Assembly (NCBI GenBank): GCA_018828385.1
Contig: JAHJVE010000014.1
Coordinates: 1-64,000 of the forward strand
Reading direction: 5' to 3'
Length of the DNA: 64,000 nucleotides
From: Gammaproteobacteria bacterium
GTDB taxonomy: Bacteria > Pseudomonadota > Gammaproteobacteria > Burkholderiales > Rhodocyclaceae
Shown in pieces: positions 9,208 to 19,274 of this stretch. A program made the translations under genes and the position numbers. Below the pieces are notes generated by a model, which saw only the letters and a program-made list of their open reading frames with translations, was not told where the DNA came from and did no database searches. Each line of letters opens with the position of its first letter. Within the stretch, counting starts at the first letter, position 1.

Positions 9208-10087
9208 ACCTACCCAAGCCCGATCCCCGCATCGGTTCGTCCTTGTGCCTCGGCACAGATGGGCGATGAGTGCCGCCATCGCCGCAACGGCCGCCATCGC
9301 CACCTTGACGGCCGTGCCAGCCCACGCGCTGCAGATCGTCGAGGCCAGCGACGGCGTGTCGGTCGAAGCCATCGTATCGATCAAGGAGCCGACCCGCATC
9401 CGCATCGACGGGGCGCCGATCACCGACGTGTTCGGCAACATCCATTCGAGTCATTGCGGCGCGGCGACGGCCCTGCCCGCCACGCCGGGCATGAGCAGCA
9501 CAGCGCCCGGCAGCGGCATCAGTTCGGCGATCAATCCGGCCGGTGAGATCGTGCTGGAGTGCGACCGCGACAAGGGCGAAATCTATGTTCGCCCGGTCGG
9601 CGATTCCGTGAAACCGATCAACCTGTTCGTCTCGTCGGCGAGCACCACCTACACACTGCTATTGCGCCGTGCGGACACGCCCGCCGACACCATCGTCATT
9701 CGCGACAAGACGCCCAGGGCGTTGAAGCCAGCCACAACGGCCCAGGCCGGAACCGGACCGGCACCCAACCCGATCCGCGCGATGAAGGCGCTGCTGGTGG
9801 CGATGGCTACGGACCGGGTGCCGCCCGACGTGCGGGTCGAAGAGACCCATCGCTCGGTCCCCCTGTGGATCGAAGCGCGCTTCTCGCTGGTGCGTCAGTA
9901 CGAAGGACGCGGCCTGATCGGCGAGAAGTACCTGCTGCAGAACGTCAGCAATGCCCCCATGGTGCTGGCCGAACCGGAGTTCGATCGCGAGGCCGGCGGC
10001 GTCGCCGGCGTCAGTATCGAGCAGCACAACCTGCGCCCTGGCGAGAGCACCAGCGTCTACGTGATCCGCCGAGGAGAGGCGCCATGA
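9194..10087 (+). CDS. traK: TraK-like secretin-domain protein of outer-membrane core
   Basis: A 297-residue exported protein. The signal peptide is unusually long, with a basic N-terminus and hydrophobic residues 25-45 ending in AHA. The mature part opens with ALQIVEASDGVSVEAIVSIKEP, as in TraK, the VirB9 counterpart that forms the outer-membrane core with TraB and TraV. The C-terminal region (LLQNVSN, VYVIRRGE) fits the VirB9-like domain that contacts TraB. It overlaps traE at the start and traB by four bases at the end. Confidence 0.88.
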   Translation: MPATEPTQARSPHRFVLVPRHRWAMSAAIAATAAIATLTAVPAHALQIVEASDGVSVEAIVSIKEPTRIRIDGAPITDVFGNIHSSHCGAATALPATPGMSSTAPGSGISSAINPAGEIVLECDRDKGEIYVRPVGDSVKPINLFVSSASTTYTLLLRRADTPADTIVIRDKTPRALKPATTAQAGTGPAPNPIRAMKALLVAMATDRVPPDVRVEETHRSVPLWIEARFSLVRQYEGRGLIGEKYLLQNVSNAPMVLAEPEFDREAGGVAGVSIEQHNLRPGESTSVYVIRRGEAP

Positions 10088-11517
10088 CTACGCCGCAGCA
10101 GCCCTTCCAGGCCCTGCGTGGCCTGCCGCAACGCCTGTCGCAGCACGTGTTGCAGCACCTCTCCCCCCGGCAGCGCCAATACGCCATGCTCAGCGCTTTG
10201 TTGGCCGGCGGAGTCGGGCTGCTCTGGCTGATCTTCGCCTTCACCGGCAACCCTCCGAAGACCGGCGCCGCCCAAGCGTCCGCCGGGCAACCGAGTGCGG
10301 TCACCAACATCGGTGTGATGCCGCCCGGCGGCCAGGTCAATCCGGTGGATCAATGGGTCGGCACGGCCGGACGCAAGCTCGCCCAGTACGAGAACGAACG
10401 TGAAGAGCAAGGACGGCTCAACAAGAACGCCCAAGCCTTCGAAGCGAAGACTATGCAGCGCTTCGCGGACCTGGAACAGCGGCTCACCTCGGCTCAGCAA
10501 GCGGCCGCCACCCCGGCAGCGCCCACCCCCGTCGCGACCACGCCGAACCCCCTGCCGCCGGCGGCCGGCCTGCCCCCCGCCCCGCCGCCTTCCAAAGGGT
10601 CGCCCGCCGGCGCGATGCCCAGCGGCACCCCGGGCGACGCCTTGCTCTCGACGCCGCTGGCGGCGCCGCAACCCGCGATCACGCGCATCAGCGTCGCGGA
10701 CCGATCCCGCACCGGCACCGGCGCGCCGATCGCGAACACCGGTGTCAATGCGGACCCGGCCTCGGGCGGCACTTCGCAAGCTGTCGCCCGGACCGTCTCC
10801 ACCTTCCTGCCGGTGAGTTTTACCCGCGGCACCCTGCTGGGCGGGCTGGATGCGCCAACCGGCGGCCAGTCCCAGTCCAATCCCCATCCGGTCCTGATCC
10901 GCCTTTCGGACAACTCAGTCCTGCCCAACCGCTTTCGCGCCGAATACCGCGAGTGCTTCGTGATCGCGGCCGGCTACGGCGACATCAGCTCCGAGCGCGC
11001 CTACCTGCGCACCGAGAGTCTGTCCTGCGTACGCGCCGACGGCGCCACGCTGGAAGTGAAGATCCAGGGCAGCGTCTATGGCGAGGACGGCAAGGTCGGC
11101 ATGCGCGGGCGCCTGGTCACCAAGCAGGGCCAGATGCTGGCCAATGCGCTGCTGGCCGGCGTGGTCAGCGGCATCGGCCAGGGCCTGGCCACCTCGTCGA
11201 CGGAATACAGCACCTCGGCGCTGGGCACGGTGGCCAGCGCCACCGGGGCCGAGGCTTACCGCGCCGGTCTCGGCAGCGGCGTCGGCAAGGCCCTGGACCG
11301 GTTGGCCCAGTACTACATCAAGCTCGCCGAGAACACCTTCCCGGTCATCGAGGTGGATGCCGGCCGCGAAATCGACGTGGTGATCACCAAGGGCGTGCGC
11401 ATCGACGTCCCCATGACGGCGGGCGACCCGTCTTCCGCGCGCTTCGCCCACTCCCCGAACTCCACCCACTCCCCCGAAACCCGCTATCTGGAGACCTCCG
11501 ACGATGGCAACTACTGA
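10084..11517 (+). CDS. traB: TraB-like envelope-spanning conjugation protein (VirB10 counterpart)
   Basis: A 477-residue protein. A membrane span lies near residues 40-60 ([20 protein letters not shown]) and a coiled-coil-like stretch near 100-140. A proline/alanine-rich linker of about 80 residues follows, then a C-terminal TrbI/VirB10 domain ([47 protein letters not shown]). This is the architecture of TraB, which crosses both membranes and links TraK/TraV to the inner-membrane motor. It overlaps traK (ATGA) and dsbC by 14 nt. Confidence 0.92.
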   Translation: MTTPQQPFQALRGLPQRLSQHVLQHLSPRQRQYAMLSALLAGGVGLLWLIFAFTGNPPKTGAAQASAGQPSAVTNIGVMPPGGQVNPVDQWVGTAGRKLAQYENEREEQGRLNKNAQAFEAKTMQRFADLEQRLTSAQQAAATPAAPTPVATTPNPLPPAAGLPPAPPPSKGSPAGAMPSGTPGDALLSTPLAAPQPAITRISVADRSRTGTGAPIANTGVNADPASGGTSQAVARTVSTFLPVSFTRGTLLGGLDAPTGGQSQSNPHPVLIRLSDNSVLPNRFRAEYRECFVIAAGYGDISSERAYLRTESLSCVRADGATLEVKIQGSVYGEDGKVGMRGRLVTKQGQMLANALLAGVVSGIGQGLATSSTEYSTSALGTVASATGAEAYRAGLGSGVGKALDRLAQYYIKLAENTFPVIEVDAGREIDVVITKGVRIDVPMTAGDPSSARFAHSPNSTHSPETRYLETSDDGNY

Positions 11518-12340
11518 ACCCCTGTGCCGGCCCCGGCGCGTGCTCGTCGCGGCCCTGAGCGCGACACTGCTCGGTGCGTGCGTCTGCGCCGACGCCGCCA
11601 CGCCCGACGAGAAGCGCCTGCTGGCGGCCTTGCAGAAAGGCCATCCGGGCACGCACTTCTCCGAAGTCACCCGCTCGCCCATCGGCGGCCTCTATGAGGT
11701 CTGGATGAACGGCAACGTGGCCTACGTCTCGGCCAGCAACCCGCGCTACTTCCTCTTCGGCCGCCTGTTCGATACCGCGACCCTGCGCGACCTCACCGGC
11801 CCGAAATTGGCGCAGGCCAACAGTGTGAATGGCGCCCACGGATTGGCCCCGGAAACCGTGCGCACGGCAGCGGCCCCCGTCCGCTTCGACCGACTGCCGC
11901 TCAGTGATGCGATCAAGACGGTACGCGGCAATGGCCAGCGCAAGGTGGCCGTCTTCAGCGATCCCAACTGCCCCTATTGCAAGCAGTTGGAGCCCGAACT
12001 GGCCGGCCTCGACAACGTCACCCTCTACACCTTCCTCGTCCCCTTCCAGGGCGAGGCCAAGCCGATCGCCATCTGGTGCGCCGGGGATCGCGCAGAAGCC
12101 TGGCAGCGCCTGATGCTCCACGGCGACGACAGCGCGCTCAAGACCGATGCCGCCTGCGACCACCCGATCGCCCGCAACCTGGCACTGGCCCACCAACTCG
12201 CCGTCCAGGGCACACCCACCTTGATCTGGGCGGACGGCAGCCGCACCGAGGGCTTCGTGGGACGTGCGGTGCTGGAAGCACGGCTCGCGCAGATCGCTTC
12301 ACCAACGACGCCGCAAGCCACCGCGGAGCGGCAGCCATGA
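11504..12340 (+). CDS. dsbC: DsbC-like thiol:disulfide isomerase of conjugation system
   Basis: A 278-residue periplasmic thioredoxin-fold protein. It has a signal peptide, a DsbC-type dimerisation domain (residues about 35-110) and a catalytic domain with the CPYC motif at residues 156-159 inside [17 protein letters not shown] cis-proline region [10 protein letters not shown] lies near the C-terminus. In SXT and IncA/C-type elements a dsbC gene lies in the same place. The likely clients here are the cysteine-rich TraN, TraU and TraH. It overlaps traB and traV. Confidence 0.88.
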   Translation: MATTEPLCRPRRVLVAALSATLLGACVCADAATPDEKRLLAALQKGHPGTHFSEVTRSPIGGLYEVWMNGNVAYVSASNPRYFLFGRLFDTATLRDLTGPKLAQANSVNGAHGLAPETVRTAAAPVRFDRLPLSDAIKTVRGNGQRKVAVFSDPNCPYCKQLEPELAGLDNVTLYTFLVPFQGEAKPIAIWCAGDRAEAWQRLMLHGDDSALKTDAACDHPIARNLALAHQLAVQGTPTLIWADGSRTEGFVGRAVLEARLAQIASPTTPQATAERQP

Positions 12341-12936
12341 AGACGCTCGTGCTGCGCATCGGCGCCCTCTGCCTGCTGCTCCCCTTGGGCGCCTGCATGA
12401 ACATGTCCGGACTGGGCGGCGACTCGAAGTACGCCTGCAAGGCCCCGGAGGGTGTCGCCTGCGACTCGGTGTCGGGTACCTACGCCAACGCCGTCCACAA
12501 CAACCTGCCCAGCCAACGGGCCAAACGGTCGGCCGCCCCGCGAAAAGAGGCATCCGAAGCGAATCCGCCCGAATCGGCCCGGCCCGCCCCATCGTCCGTA
12601 GCCACCGGCGATGCCGACACGGCGGTCACGCCCAGCCCCTTGCGCTCCCAGGCCCGCCTTCTGCGATTGTGGATCAAACCTTGGGAAGACGCCGACGGCG
12701 ATCTCTACGACCAGGGCTACGTCTATGTGCAGGTGGACAACGGCCAGTGGCTGATCGACCACGTCCAGCGCCAGATCCGCGACGCCTATGCGCCACTCAA
12801 GGCGCCACCGATTCTCCCAACGAATCCGGCAACGGAAGCCACCGGCGAGACGAACGCCGGCGCCAACGCGCCATCCGCGCCGATGTTGCCGCAACGGCCC
12901 CCGTTCGCCGGGCCCAATGCCAACCGTTTGCAGTGA
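12337..12936 (+). CDS. traV: TraV-like outer-membrane lipoprotein
   Basis: A 199-residue lipoprotein with the lipobox PLGAC at residues 16-20. The motif [21 protein letters not shown] follows, whose cysteine pair is typical of TraV. The rest is proline- and alanine-rich, with a [23 protein letters not shown] segment near the end. TraV (VirB7 counterpart) stabilises the TraK-TraB outer-membrane core. It overlaps the dsbC stop by four bases; the gap to traC is 7 bp. Confidence 0.88.
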   Translation: MKTLVLRIGALCLLLPLGACMNMSGLGGDSKYACKAPEGVACDSVSGTYANAVHNNLPSQRAKRSAAPRKEASEANPPESARPAPSSVATGDADTAVTPSPLRSQARLLRLWIKPWEDADGDLYDQGYVYVQVDNGQWLIDHVQRQIRDAYAPLKAPPILPTNPATEATGETNAGANAPSAPMLPQRPPFAGPNANRLQ

Positions 12937-12943
12937 GGTCGCG

Positions 12944-15511
12944 ATGAACGCCCCCCACAGTAATCCCCCGATCGGCCCCCATCGCGACCACCGGCAGGCG
13001 CAGCGCTTCCCCTTCGGCCGTCCCGTGGAGTCGCCGGCCGAGCAGTTCGCCAACTGGCTGCCCTACTCCGCCTATCTCGCCCCCGAAAAAATCTTCGTCA
13101 ATCGCGACAGCATGGGCGTCATGCTCGAGCTCATGCCGCAGTCGGGCGCCGACGAGCGCATGGCGGAAGTCCTGGTCTCGCTCTATGCCAACTGCCCGCC
13201 CGGCACTGGCATCCAGTTCCACCTGTTCGGCTCGCCCCAGGTACGCACCCAGTTGCGCCACTACGCCAACCTGCGGGTCGAGGACGAGGATCAGGCGGAG
13301 CAGGCCAAGCAGTGGGGCCGGCCTGCCCGCAATGGGAACCTGTTCAGGAAACTCGCCCGCCAGCGCGTCGGCCACCTGCTGCAGGGCACGCAGAAGTCGC
13401 TCACCGCCGGCTTCCACTACACGATCCGGGATTTCCGGCTGATGCTCTCCGTCGCTTTTCCCGGCGACCCCGAGGATCTCAACAAGCGCGACGAGTTGAT
13501 GGCGCTGCGCGATTCCATGTCATCCACCCTGCGCTCGGCCTCCCTCCCCAACCGCGTTTGCGATGCCGCCGATCTGATCAACTGGTGCGCCCTCTTCACC
13601 AACCCCGACCGCATCTCCCAGACCGATGCGCCGGACCTGCACTACGACGATGGCCGCGAGCTGCGCGACCAGATCGTGGACTTCGACACCATCCAGGACC
13701 CGCACCCCAGCGGCCTCACCCTGTGGAAGGAAGCCAGCCCCGACGTGCTGGAGGCGCGCTTCTTCTCGATCAAGAGTTTCCCGGAACGTTTCGCGTTGTG
13801 GCAGATGGGCTCGCTCATTGGCGACCTGATGCAGCCAGCCTTGCAGTACAGCGCGCCCTTTCTGCTCACCCTGGGCGTGCACGTGCTGGACCCCAACGTC
13901 ACCAAGTCGGTAGTCACCGCCAACCATGTGCGGGCGACCCAGAACGCCAAGTCGAAGATGGCCGACGTGATGCCGGACGTGAACAAGAAGCTTCAGGACT
14001 GGACGGCGGCGGCGGATGCCATCGACACCGGCGGGAGTCTGGTGAGCCTGTATCACCAATTGGCGCTGTTCACTGCCCCGAACAAGGCGGTCGCCGCCCA
14101 CGAAGCGGCCAATGCCATCTGGCGCGGGCGCGGCTTCCAGTTGAACGCCGATGCCTACATGCACCGCCAGGCGCTGCTCGCCAGCCTGCCGATGACGCTG
14201 ACCGAGAAGTTCCACCGGGACTTGGTCAAGATGCGGCGGGTCACGCGCAAGACCATGGCCAACGCCATCCACATGGCGCCGCTGATCGCCGAGTGGCGCG
14301 GCACGCGCACCCCCGCCCTGGTCTTCGGCGGCCGGCGCGGGCAGCTGATGACCCTGGACATCTTCGACAACGATCTCGGCAACTACAACTTCGCCATCAT
14401 CGGCGCGCCGGGCTCGGGCAAGTCGGTGCTGATGAACGAGATGGCCTGGTCCTACCGCGCCATCGGCGCCAAGGTCTGGATGCTCGACCTCGGCCGCAGT
14501 TTCGAGAAGCTGTGCCGCAAGGCCCAGGGCACCTACATCGAATTCCGCCCCGACGTGGACATCTGCCTCAATCCCTTCACCCACATCGTCGACATCAACG
14601 AAGACATCGACATGCTGGTGCCCGGCATCGCCAAGATGTGCTCGATGCAGCACACCCTGGAGGAAGTCCAGTACAAGGCGATCTCGGCCATGGTGTTGAA
14701 GCTTTGGCGGGAATACGGCAACGAGCTACGCATCACGGGGCTGCGCGACGCGTTCAAGGGCGGAACCATCGAGGAACTGGGCGTGGTGGGCGACCAGCGC
14801 ATCAAGGATCTCGCCATCATGCTCAACCCCTACGCCAAGGGCGGGCAGTACGAGCGCTTCTTCGAGGGCAAGAACAACGTCGATTTTTCCAACGACTTCA
14901 TCGTCATCGAGAACGAGGAGTTGAAGCGCCGACCGGACCTGCACGCGGTGGTCAACATCCTGCTGCTGCACCGGATCACCGGCGAGATGTACCTGACCCG
15001 CAACCGGCGCAAGGTGCTGTTCGTCGATGAGCTGAAGCAGCAACTGGGCGACATCGGCGCCGACGATCCGGTCAAGGCCGCCGTGATCGAGGAAGCCGCC
15101 CGGCGTGCCCGCAAGTACGGCGGCGCACTCGGCACCGCGACCCAGAGTGCCGACGACTACTACGGCTCGGCGCAGATGGAAGCGGCCTTCAACTGCTCGG
15201 ACTGGGTCTTCCTGCTGCGGCAGAAACCGGAGTCCATCGAGATGCTCGACCGCAAGGGCCGGCTCACCATGGACGAACCGAAGAAGCGCCTCCTGAACTC
15301 GCTACGCACCGAGGCCGGCGTGTTCTCCGAGGTGTACATCTCCTCCCCCGTCGGCGAAGGCGTCGCCCGCAACATCCTCGATCCGGCGACCCATCTGCTC
15401 TTCTCCAACAAGTTGGAAGACAACGCGCCCATCGATGAACTGCGTGCCCAGGGCCTGTCCATCGACGAGGCGATCGGCGAACTGCTGCGCCGCCGGGGGC
15501 ACACGGTATGA
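12944..15511 (+). CDS. traC: TraC-like conjugation ATPase (VirB4 family)
   Basis: An 855-residue cytoplasmic/peripheral ATPase. The VirB4/TraC N-terminal domain is followed by a RecA-like motor with Walker A GAPGSGKSVLM at about residues 487-497 and Walker B KVLFVDE at about 690-696, then the ATQSADDYY segment seen in VirB4-type motors. It powers pilus assembly and substrate transfer. The length is normal for TraC. The ATG at 12944 is chosen because upstream codons belong to traV in another frame. The stop overlaps the trbI start (ATGA). Confidence 0.95.
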   Translation: MNAPHSNPPIGPHRDHRQAQRFPFGRPVESPAEQFANWLPYSAYLAPEKIFVNRDSMGVMLELMPQSGADERMAEVLVSLYANCPPGTGIQFHLFGSPQVRTQLRHYANLRVEDEDQAEQAKQWGRPARNGNLFRKLARQRVGHLLQGTQKSLTAGFHYTIRDFRLMLSVAFPGDPEDLNKRDELMALRDSMSSTLRSASLPNRVCDAADLINWCALFTNPDRISQTDAPDLHYDDGRELRDQIVDFDTIQDPHPSGLTLWKEASPDVLEARFFSIKSFPERFALWQMGSLIGDLMQPALQYSAPFLLTLGVHVLDPNVTKSVVTANHVRATQNAKSKMADVMPDVNKKLQDWTAAADAIDTGGSLVSLYHQLALFTAPNKAVAAHEAANAIWRGRGFQLNADAYMHRQALLASLPMTLTEKFHRDLVKMRRVTRKTMANAIHMAPLIAEWRGTRTPALVFGGRRGQLMTLDIFDNDLGNYNFAIIGAPGSGKSVLMNEMAWSYRAIGAKVWMLDLGRSFEKLCRKAQGTYIEFRPDVDICLNPFTHIVDINEDIDMLVPGIAKMCSMQHTLEEVQYKAISAMVLKLWREYGNELRITGLRDAFKGGTIEELGVVGDQRIKDLAIMLNPYAKGGQYERFFEGKNNVDFSNDFIVIENEELKRRPDLHAVVNILLLHRITGEMYLTRNRRKVLFVDELKQQLGDIGADDPVKAAVIEEAARRARKYGGALGTATQSADDYYGSAQMEAAFNCSDWVFLLRQKPESIEMLDRKGRLTMDEPKKRLLNSLRTEAGVFSEVYISSPVGEGVARNILDPATHLLFSNKLEDNAPIDELRAQGLSIDEAIGELLRRRGHTV

Positions 15512-15888
15512 AGACCACCGTTCCCCAATGGCTGACCCAGGGCCTGGTCACCTTGTTGGTGGTGGCCGCCTCGCTAACGGCCTACGACCGCTGGGTGCTA
15601 CGGCCGGCTCTGGTCATCGGCGTAGTCGATGTGGCCGAAGTGTACCGCGCCAAGGAAGCCGAATTCACCCAGATCCTCACCAAGGCGCTCAGTCAGCCCG
15701 CTTCGGAGGAAGAGCGCCAGAAGGCGCTCGTCATGGCCCGCGCCTTCGCCCAGCGCCTGCCGCTCGCCCTCGATGAGTTGCAGCGGGAATGCAACTGCCT
15801 GGTGATCCTCAGGACCGCCGTGGCCGGACCGACGCCGAATACCATCGACCTGACGGCGCAGCTGCGCAGAAAGGTGGCAGCGCCATGA
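15508..15888 (+). CDS. trbI: TrbI-like F-type conjugation protein
   Basis: A 126-residue protein with one N-terminal membrane span (residues 10-28) and a periplasmic part containing VIGVVDVAEVYRAKEAEFTQIL and a downstream RECNCLVILRTAV segment. Position between traC and the S26 peptidase and the fold resemble TrbI of F-type systems, an inner-membrane protein affecting pilus extension or retraction. It overlaps both neighbours by four bases. Confidence 0.8.
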   Translation: MKTTVPQWLTQGLVTLLVVAASLTAYDRWVLRPALVIGVVDVAEVYRAKEAEFTQILTKALSQPASEEERQKALVMARAFAQRLPLALDELQRECNCLVILRTAVAGPTPNTIDLTAQLRRKVAAP

Positions 15889-16481
15889 ACTCCGAACCGG
15901 TCCAACAGGCGCTAACGCGGGCCGCGTCCATACCCGGCAGAGGGCGGCGAGTCGTCAAGCATTTTGCCGATTTCCTGCGCCATGTGCGCCGGCGCTGGTA
16001 TCTCTACCTGCCGATCTTCGCGATCTGGGGCTTGGCCTATGCCCGGCTCTTCATCGATGCGACGCCGCGGCTGCCCGTGCTCTTCAACTGGACGCCAAGC
16101 CTGCCGTATCGCATCGCCTGGCTGGTGCACGGACCCCACCCTCTGCAGCGCGGCGACTTCATCGTCTTCTCGTTCGACGGTGCGGCGCAGGCGCGTTACC
16201 CGGGCCTGCGCGGCCAGCCCTTCTTCAAGATCGTGCGGGGCTTGCCGGGCGATGCCGTGACCGTCGCCGGTCGGCACGTGGCGATCAATGGCGAGGAGGT
16301 CGGCGTGGCCAAGCAGCAGGCCTACGACCATAGTCCGCTCGCACCGATCACGCCCACCGTCATCCCGCCCGGGCACTACTACGTGCAGGGCACTAGCCCC
16401 GACTCCTTCGACTCGCGCTACCAGGACAGCGGTCTGGTACGGGCCGAGCAGGTGGTCGGTGTCGTGGTTCCTCTGTATTGA
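15885..16481 (+). CDS. trhF: S26-family signal peptidase of conjugation locus (TrhF/TraF-type)
   Basis: A 198-residue membrane-anchored protein with a transmembrane segment at about residues 38-58. Two S26 peptidase boxes follow: the nucleophile box NWTPSLPYRIAWLV, with the likely catalytic Ser in PSLPY, and KIVRGLPGDAV, with the likely catalytic Lys. The C-terminal box DSFDSRYQDSGLV is also typical. Such peptidases process pilin or other exported conjugation proteins and occur at this place in SXT/IncA/C-like loci. The start overlaps trbI by four bases. Confidence 0.88.
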   Translation: MNSEPVQQALTRAASIPGRGRRVVKHFADFLRHVRRRWYLYLPIFAIWGLAYARLFIDATPRLPVLFNWTPSLPYRIAWLVHGPHPLQRGDFIVFSFDGAAQARYPGLRGQPFFKIVRGLPGDAVTVAGRHVAINGEEVGVAKQQAYDHSPLAPITPTVIPPGHYYVQGTSPDSFDSRYQDSGLVRAEQVVGVVVPLY

Positions 16482-16491
16482 AAGGCGCGCC

Positions 16492-16869
16492 ATGACCAAG
16501 GCCCTTCTGCTCTTCGCGCTGCTCGGCCTCTTGACCCAGCCCGCCGCCCGGGGCCAGTCCAGTCCGGTCCGCGGGCCGATCCATGGGACGCCGACGACGC
16601 CAGGGATCAATGACATGCCGCTGGCCGACTATGTCGGCCTGCTGCGGCAAATCGCCCCCGCCGCCGAAGCGGGCGCCACGGACTATCTCGCCGCTTTCGA
16701 GCGGCGTTGTGGCCGGGCACTCACCACGACCGAGTTGCGCCAAGCGATGTCGGCCGGTGACGGCGATCCGGTGCTGATGGGACTGATCCGCGCCAGCCAC
16801 CTGCGCGATACCGCCGCCCGCGAACAACTCGCCGGACAGATCCGTTGCCCCGCCGGGGTGGCGCGATGA
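16492..16869 (+). CDS. Small exported protein of unknown function between S26 peptidase and traW
   Basis: A 125-residue protein with a clear signal peptide (residues 4-21, ending PAARGQ). The mature part is acidic-to-neutral and mostly helical by appearance, with two cysteines (ERRCGRAL and QIRCPAG) that could form a disulfide. I do not recognise the family. It overlaps the traW start by four bases, which argues that it belongs to the tra operon and acts in the periplasm. Confidence 0.6.
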   Translation: MTKALLLFALLGLLTQPAARGQSSPVRGPIHGTPTTPGINDMPLADYVGLLRQIAPAAEAGATDYLAAFERRCGRALTTTELRQAMSAGDGDPVLMGLIRASHLRDTAAREQLAGQIRCPAGVAR

Positions 16870-17504
16870 AACGCTGCATCGTGTCCGCTCCCTTGGTGCT
16901 TGGTCTGATGCTGGACGTGGCTGGCGGCGTGCGGGCCATGGATGTGGGCGTCATCGGGCCGACCTACGAGATCAGCGAACCCCATCTGCTCCAGATGATC
17001 GAGCAGCGCCTGCGCGAGAAGGAACGCAGCGGCGAACTCAGGCGCCTCGAATCGCAAGCCCGGGAACGGGGCATCGCAACCGTGAAGAACCCGCCGCCGG
17101 TGGCCGGCCTGCGTGCGACCGAAGCGGTGCGGACCTTCTACTTCGATCCGAGCTTCACCCTGGATCGCAACGTCCTCGGCCCCCAGGGCAAATTGCTGTT
17201 TGCCGCCGGCACGCGCAAGAACCCGCTGGAGGTGGTGTCGCTGTCCCGGCACCTGCTGTTCTTCGATGCCCGCGACCCACGTCAGGTCGGCCGGGCGCGG
17301 CAGTTGATCGCCCTCTACCAGGGCCGGGTGAAGCCGATCCTGGTCGGCGGCTCGTACCTGGACCTGATGCAGTCCTGGCACGTCCCGGTCTACTACGACC
17401 AGCAGGGCCTGCTCACCCGCCGCCTGGGCATCACCCAGGTGCCGGCGCTGGTGTCGCAGGAAGGGCTGCGGCTGCGGATCGACGAATTGGCGGTGTCCCC
17501 ATGA
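16866..17504 (+). CDS. traW: TraW-like periplasmic pilus-assembly protein
   Basis: A 212-residue exported protein. The signal peptide ends VRAMD, followed by VGVIGPTYEISEPHLLQMIEQRL, the conserved N-terminal block of TraW. Later blocks FYFDPSF, NPLEVVSLSRHLLFFDARD and YYDQQGLLTRRLGITQVPALV are typical. TraW works with TrbC and TraU in F-pilus assembly. It overlaps both neighbours by four bases. Confidence 0.92.
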   Translation: MKRCIVSAPLVLGLMLDVAGGVRAMDVGVIGPTYEISEPHLLQMIEQRLREKERSGELRRLESQARERGIATVKNPPPVAGLRATEAVRTFYFDPSFTLDRNVLGPQGKLLFAAGTRKNPLEVVSLSRHLLFFDARDPRQVGRARQLIALYQGRVKPILVGGSYLDLMQSWHVPVYYDQQGLLTRRLGITQVPALVSQEGLRLRIDELAVSP

Positions 17505-18523
17505 ATGCCCACCGCGGCCTCGTTGCCTTCTTGCTCGCCGCCGTGCTCGCCTTCGCGGTCGGCCCCAGCCGCGCGGCCGGTGCGGCTACCTGCACCGGCA
17601 AGTTTCCCAATCCGATCACCGATATCTGCTGGTCCTGCATCCTGCCGATCAGCATCGGCGGAGCGCGCATCGCCAACTTCGGCGACCAGGAGGACACCGA
17701 CAACCCGTCGAGCCCCGTCTGCAGCTGCGGAGTCAATCCGGTTATCGGGCTCTCCATCGGCTTCTGGGAGCCCGCACGGCATGTCGAGGCGGTGCGCAAA
17801 CCTTTCTGCCTGGTATCGCTCGGCGGCGTCGATCTCGATCCGGGCATCCCGGCACCGGAAGCGGCGCGCTTCACCCGCCCGGAAGGCGATGGCGACGGCG
17901 GCAGCTTCTACCAGGCGCACTTCTACGTAAATCCGGTGATGTACTGGCTGGAGGTGGTGACCGACTTCCCCTGCCTGGAAAAGGGCTCTTTCGATCTGGC
18001 CTACCTCACGGAGGTCGACCCGCTGTGGGCCGACGACGAACTCACCTTGATCCTCAACCCGGACGCGGTGCTCTTCGCCAATCCAGTTGCCATCGCCGCC
18101 TGTGCGGCCGACTGCGTCGCCGCCTCGGTGGGCTTCGGCCTCAAAGAGCTGTTCTGGTGCGCCGGCTGCCAAGGTGGCATCTATCCGCTCGACGGCCACG
18201 TGCCCTACCACCTGGGCGGCGTGCGCACGGCCGCGCTAATGGCCCAGCGCCTGACCGCGAAGATGCACCGCGAACTGATCGCCTGGGGCTGGCACGGTAC
18301 GCCCGGCCTGTGCGGGCCGTACTTCGAGCCGGTGATGGACAAGACCGCCTACAAGACCCAACTCACCTATCCGATCCCCAATACCGACAAGGAGGCAGGC
18401 CGATGCTGCCAGCCCTTTGGCCGCACCACCGTGCTCTGGGGCGCTGGCAAGGAATATCCGGTGCGCGGCGAGGATTTCGCTTTCATGTTATTTCGCAAGA
18501 GGAACTGCTGTGTGGGCTTCTGA
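17501..18523 (+). CDS. traU: TraU-like conjugation/DNA-transfer protein
   Basis: A 340-residue exported protein, cysteine-rich (for example DICWSCILPISIGG and the Cys-Gly pairs around PVCSCGVNPVIG). It matches TraU, a periplasmic protein needed for DNA transfer and mating-pair stability. The motifs SIGFWEPARHVE and FWCAGCQGGIYPL are recognisable family blocks. The many cysteines fit the presence of a dedicated DsbC and TraF in the same operon. Its 3' end overlaps trbC by 14 nt. Confidence 0.93.
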   Translation: MNAHRGLVAFLLAAVLAFAVGPSRAAGAATCTGKFPNPITDICWSCILPISIGGARIANFGDQEDTDNPSSPVCSCGVNPVIGLSIGFWEPARHVEAVRKPFCLVSLGGVDLDPGIPAPEAARFTRPEGDGDGGSFYQAHFYVNPVMYWLEVVTDFPCLEKGSFDLAYLTEVDPLWADDELTLILNPDAVLFANPVAIAACAADCVAASVGFGLKELFWCAGCQGGIYPLDGHVPYHLGGVRTAALMAQRLTAKMHRELIAWGWHGTPGLCGPYFEPVMDKTAYKTQLTYPIPNTDKEAGRCCQPFGRTTVLWGAGKEYPVRGEDFAFMLFRKRNCCVGF

Positions 18524-19265
18524 TCTCCGTCTATCTGCCCGTGTCCTCGGCCTCACCGCCGCGCTCGTGGCTAGCGCGCAGGCCCTGGCGCAAAACCCGC
18601 CGGTCATCACCGACGCGGACATCGAACGGGTCCGCCGCGAAATGCCGACCGTCACCGACCAGGACATCGACGCGGCACGGCGGAAGTACGGCATGCCCAG
18701 CGATGCCGAACTGCGATCCGCGCCGGTGCCGAGCCGCCCGAACGTCGAGGCGCTGCCCCAGCCCCTCAGCCGCACGCCGATCGACCTCGAGGCGCTGGCG
18801 CGGGGCTATGCGTCGCAAGCCGATGTGATGACTCAGGCGCAGGGGCTGGCGATTGGGCCCGGGCTGTTGGTGTTCGTCAGCCTGTCCATGCCCCGCCCCA
18901 CGCTGCAACGTCTGATCGACCAGGCCGCGCGTGCCAAGGCTTCGATCGTCCTCCGGGGCTTCGCCAACGGCTCGCTACGCGACACCGTCACCCAGGTGCA
19001 GGGCCTGATCGGTTCCCGCCAGGTGGCGGTGCAGATCGATCCCCTAGCCTTCGACCGCTACGCCGTCACTCGGGTACCGACCTTCGTGCTGCTGCGCGAC
19101 GGCACCCGCCCGGTTGCCTGCGCCAGCGGCAGTTGCGCGTCGGCCGACAGTTTCCTGCGGACCTCCGGCGACGTGAGCCTGGACTACGCGCTGGAACACA
19201 TGCGGCACTCGGCACCCGGCTTCGGCCCGTCCGCCGACACCTTCCTGAAACGGATTAAGGGATAG
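18510..19265 (+). CDS. trbC: TrbC-like F-type pilus assembly protein
   Basis: A 251-residue exported protein. I place the start at the GTG at 18510, inside the end of traU, because it is preceded by AAGAGGAA at good spacing and is followed by a signal peptide ending AQALAQ. The C-terminal half has a thioredoxin-like appearance without the CxxC pair: LLVFVSLSMPRPTLQRLIDQ, IDPLAFDRYAVTRVPTFVL, and CASGSCASAD. TrbC and TraW interact in F systems and are sometimes fused; here they are separate and traU lies between them. Confidence 0.85.
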   Translation: MWASDLRLSARVLGLTAALVASAQALAQNPPVITDADIERVRREMPTVTDQDIDAARRKYGMPSDAELRSAPVPSRPNVEALPQPLSRTPIDLEALARGYASQADVMTQAQGLAIGPGLLVFVSLSMPRPTLQRLIDQAARAKASIVLRGFANGSLRDTVTQVQGLIGSRQVAVQIDPLAFDRYAVTRVPTFVLLRDGTRPVACASGSCASADSFLRTSGDVSLDYALEHMRHSAPGFGPSADTFLKRIKG

Positions 19266-19274
19266 GAGGCCACG

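Noticed and set aside
12788..12943. Longer TraC reading frame starting inside traV
   Set aside because: The extra residues are an out-of-frame reading of traV; the ATG at 12944 gives the usual TraC N-terminus and spacing.
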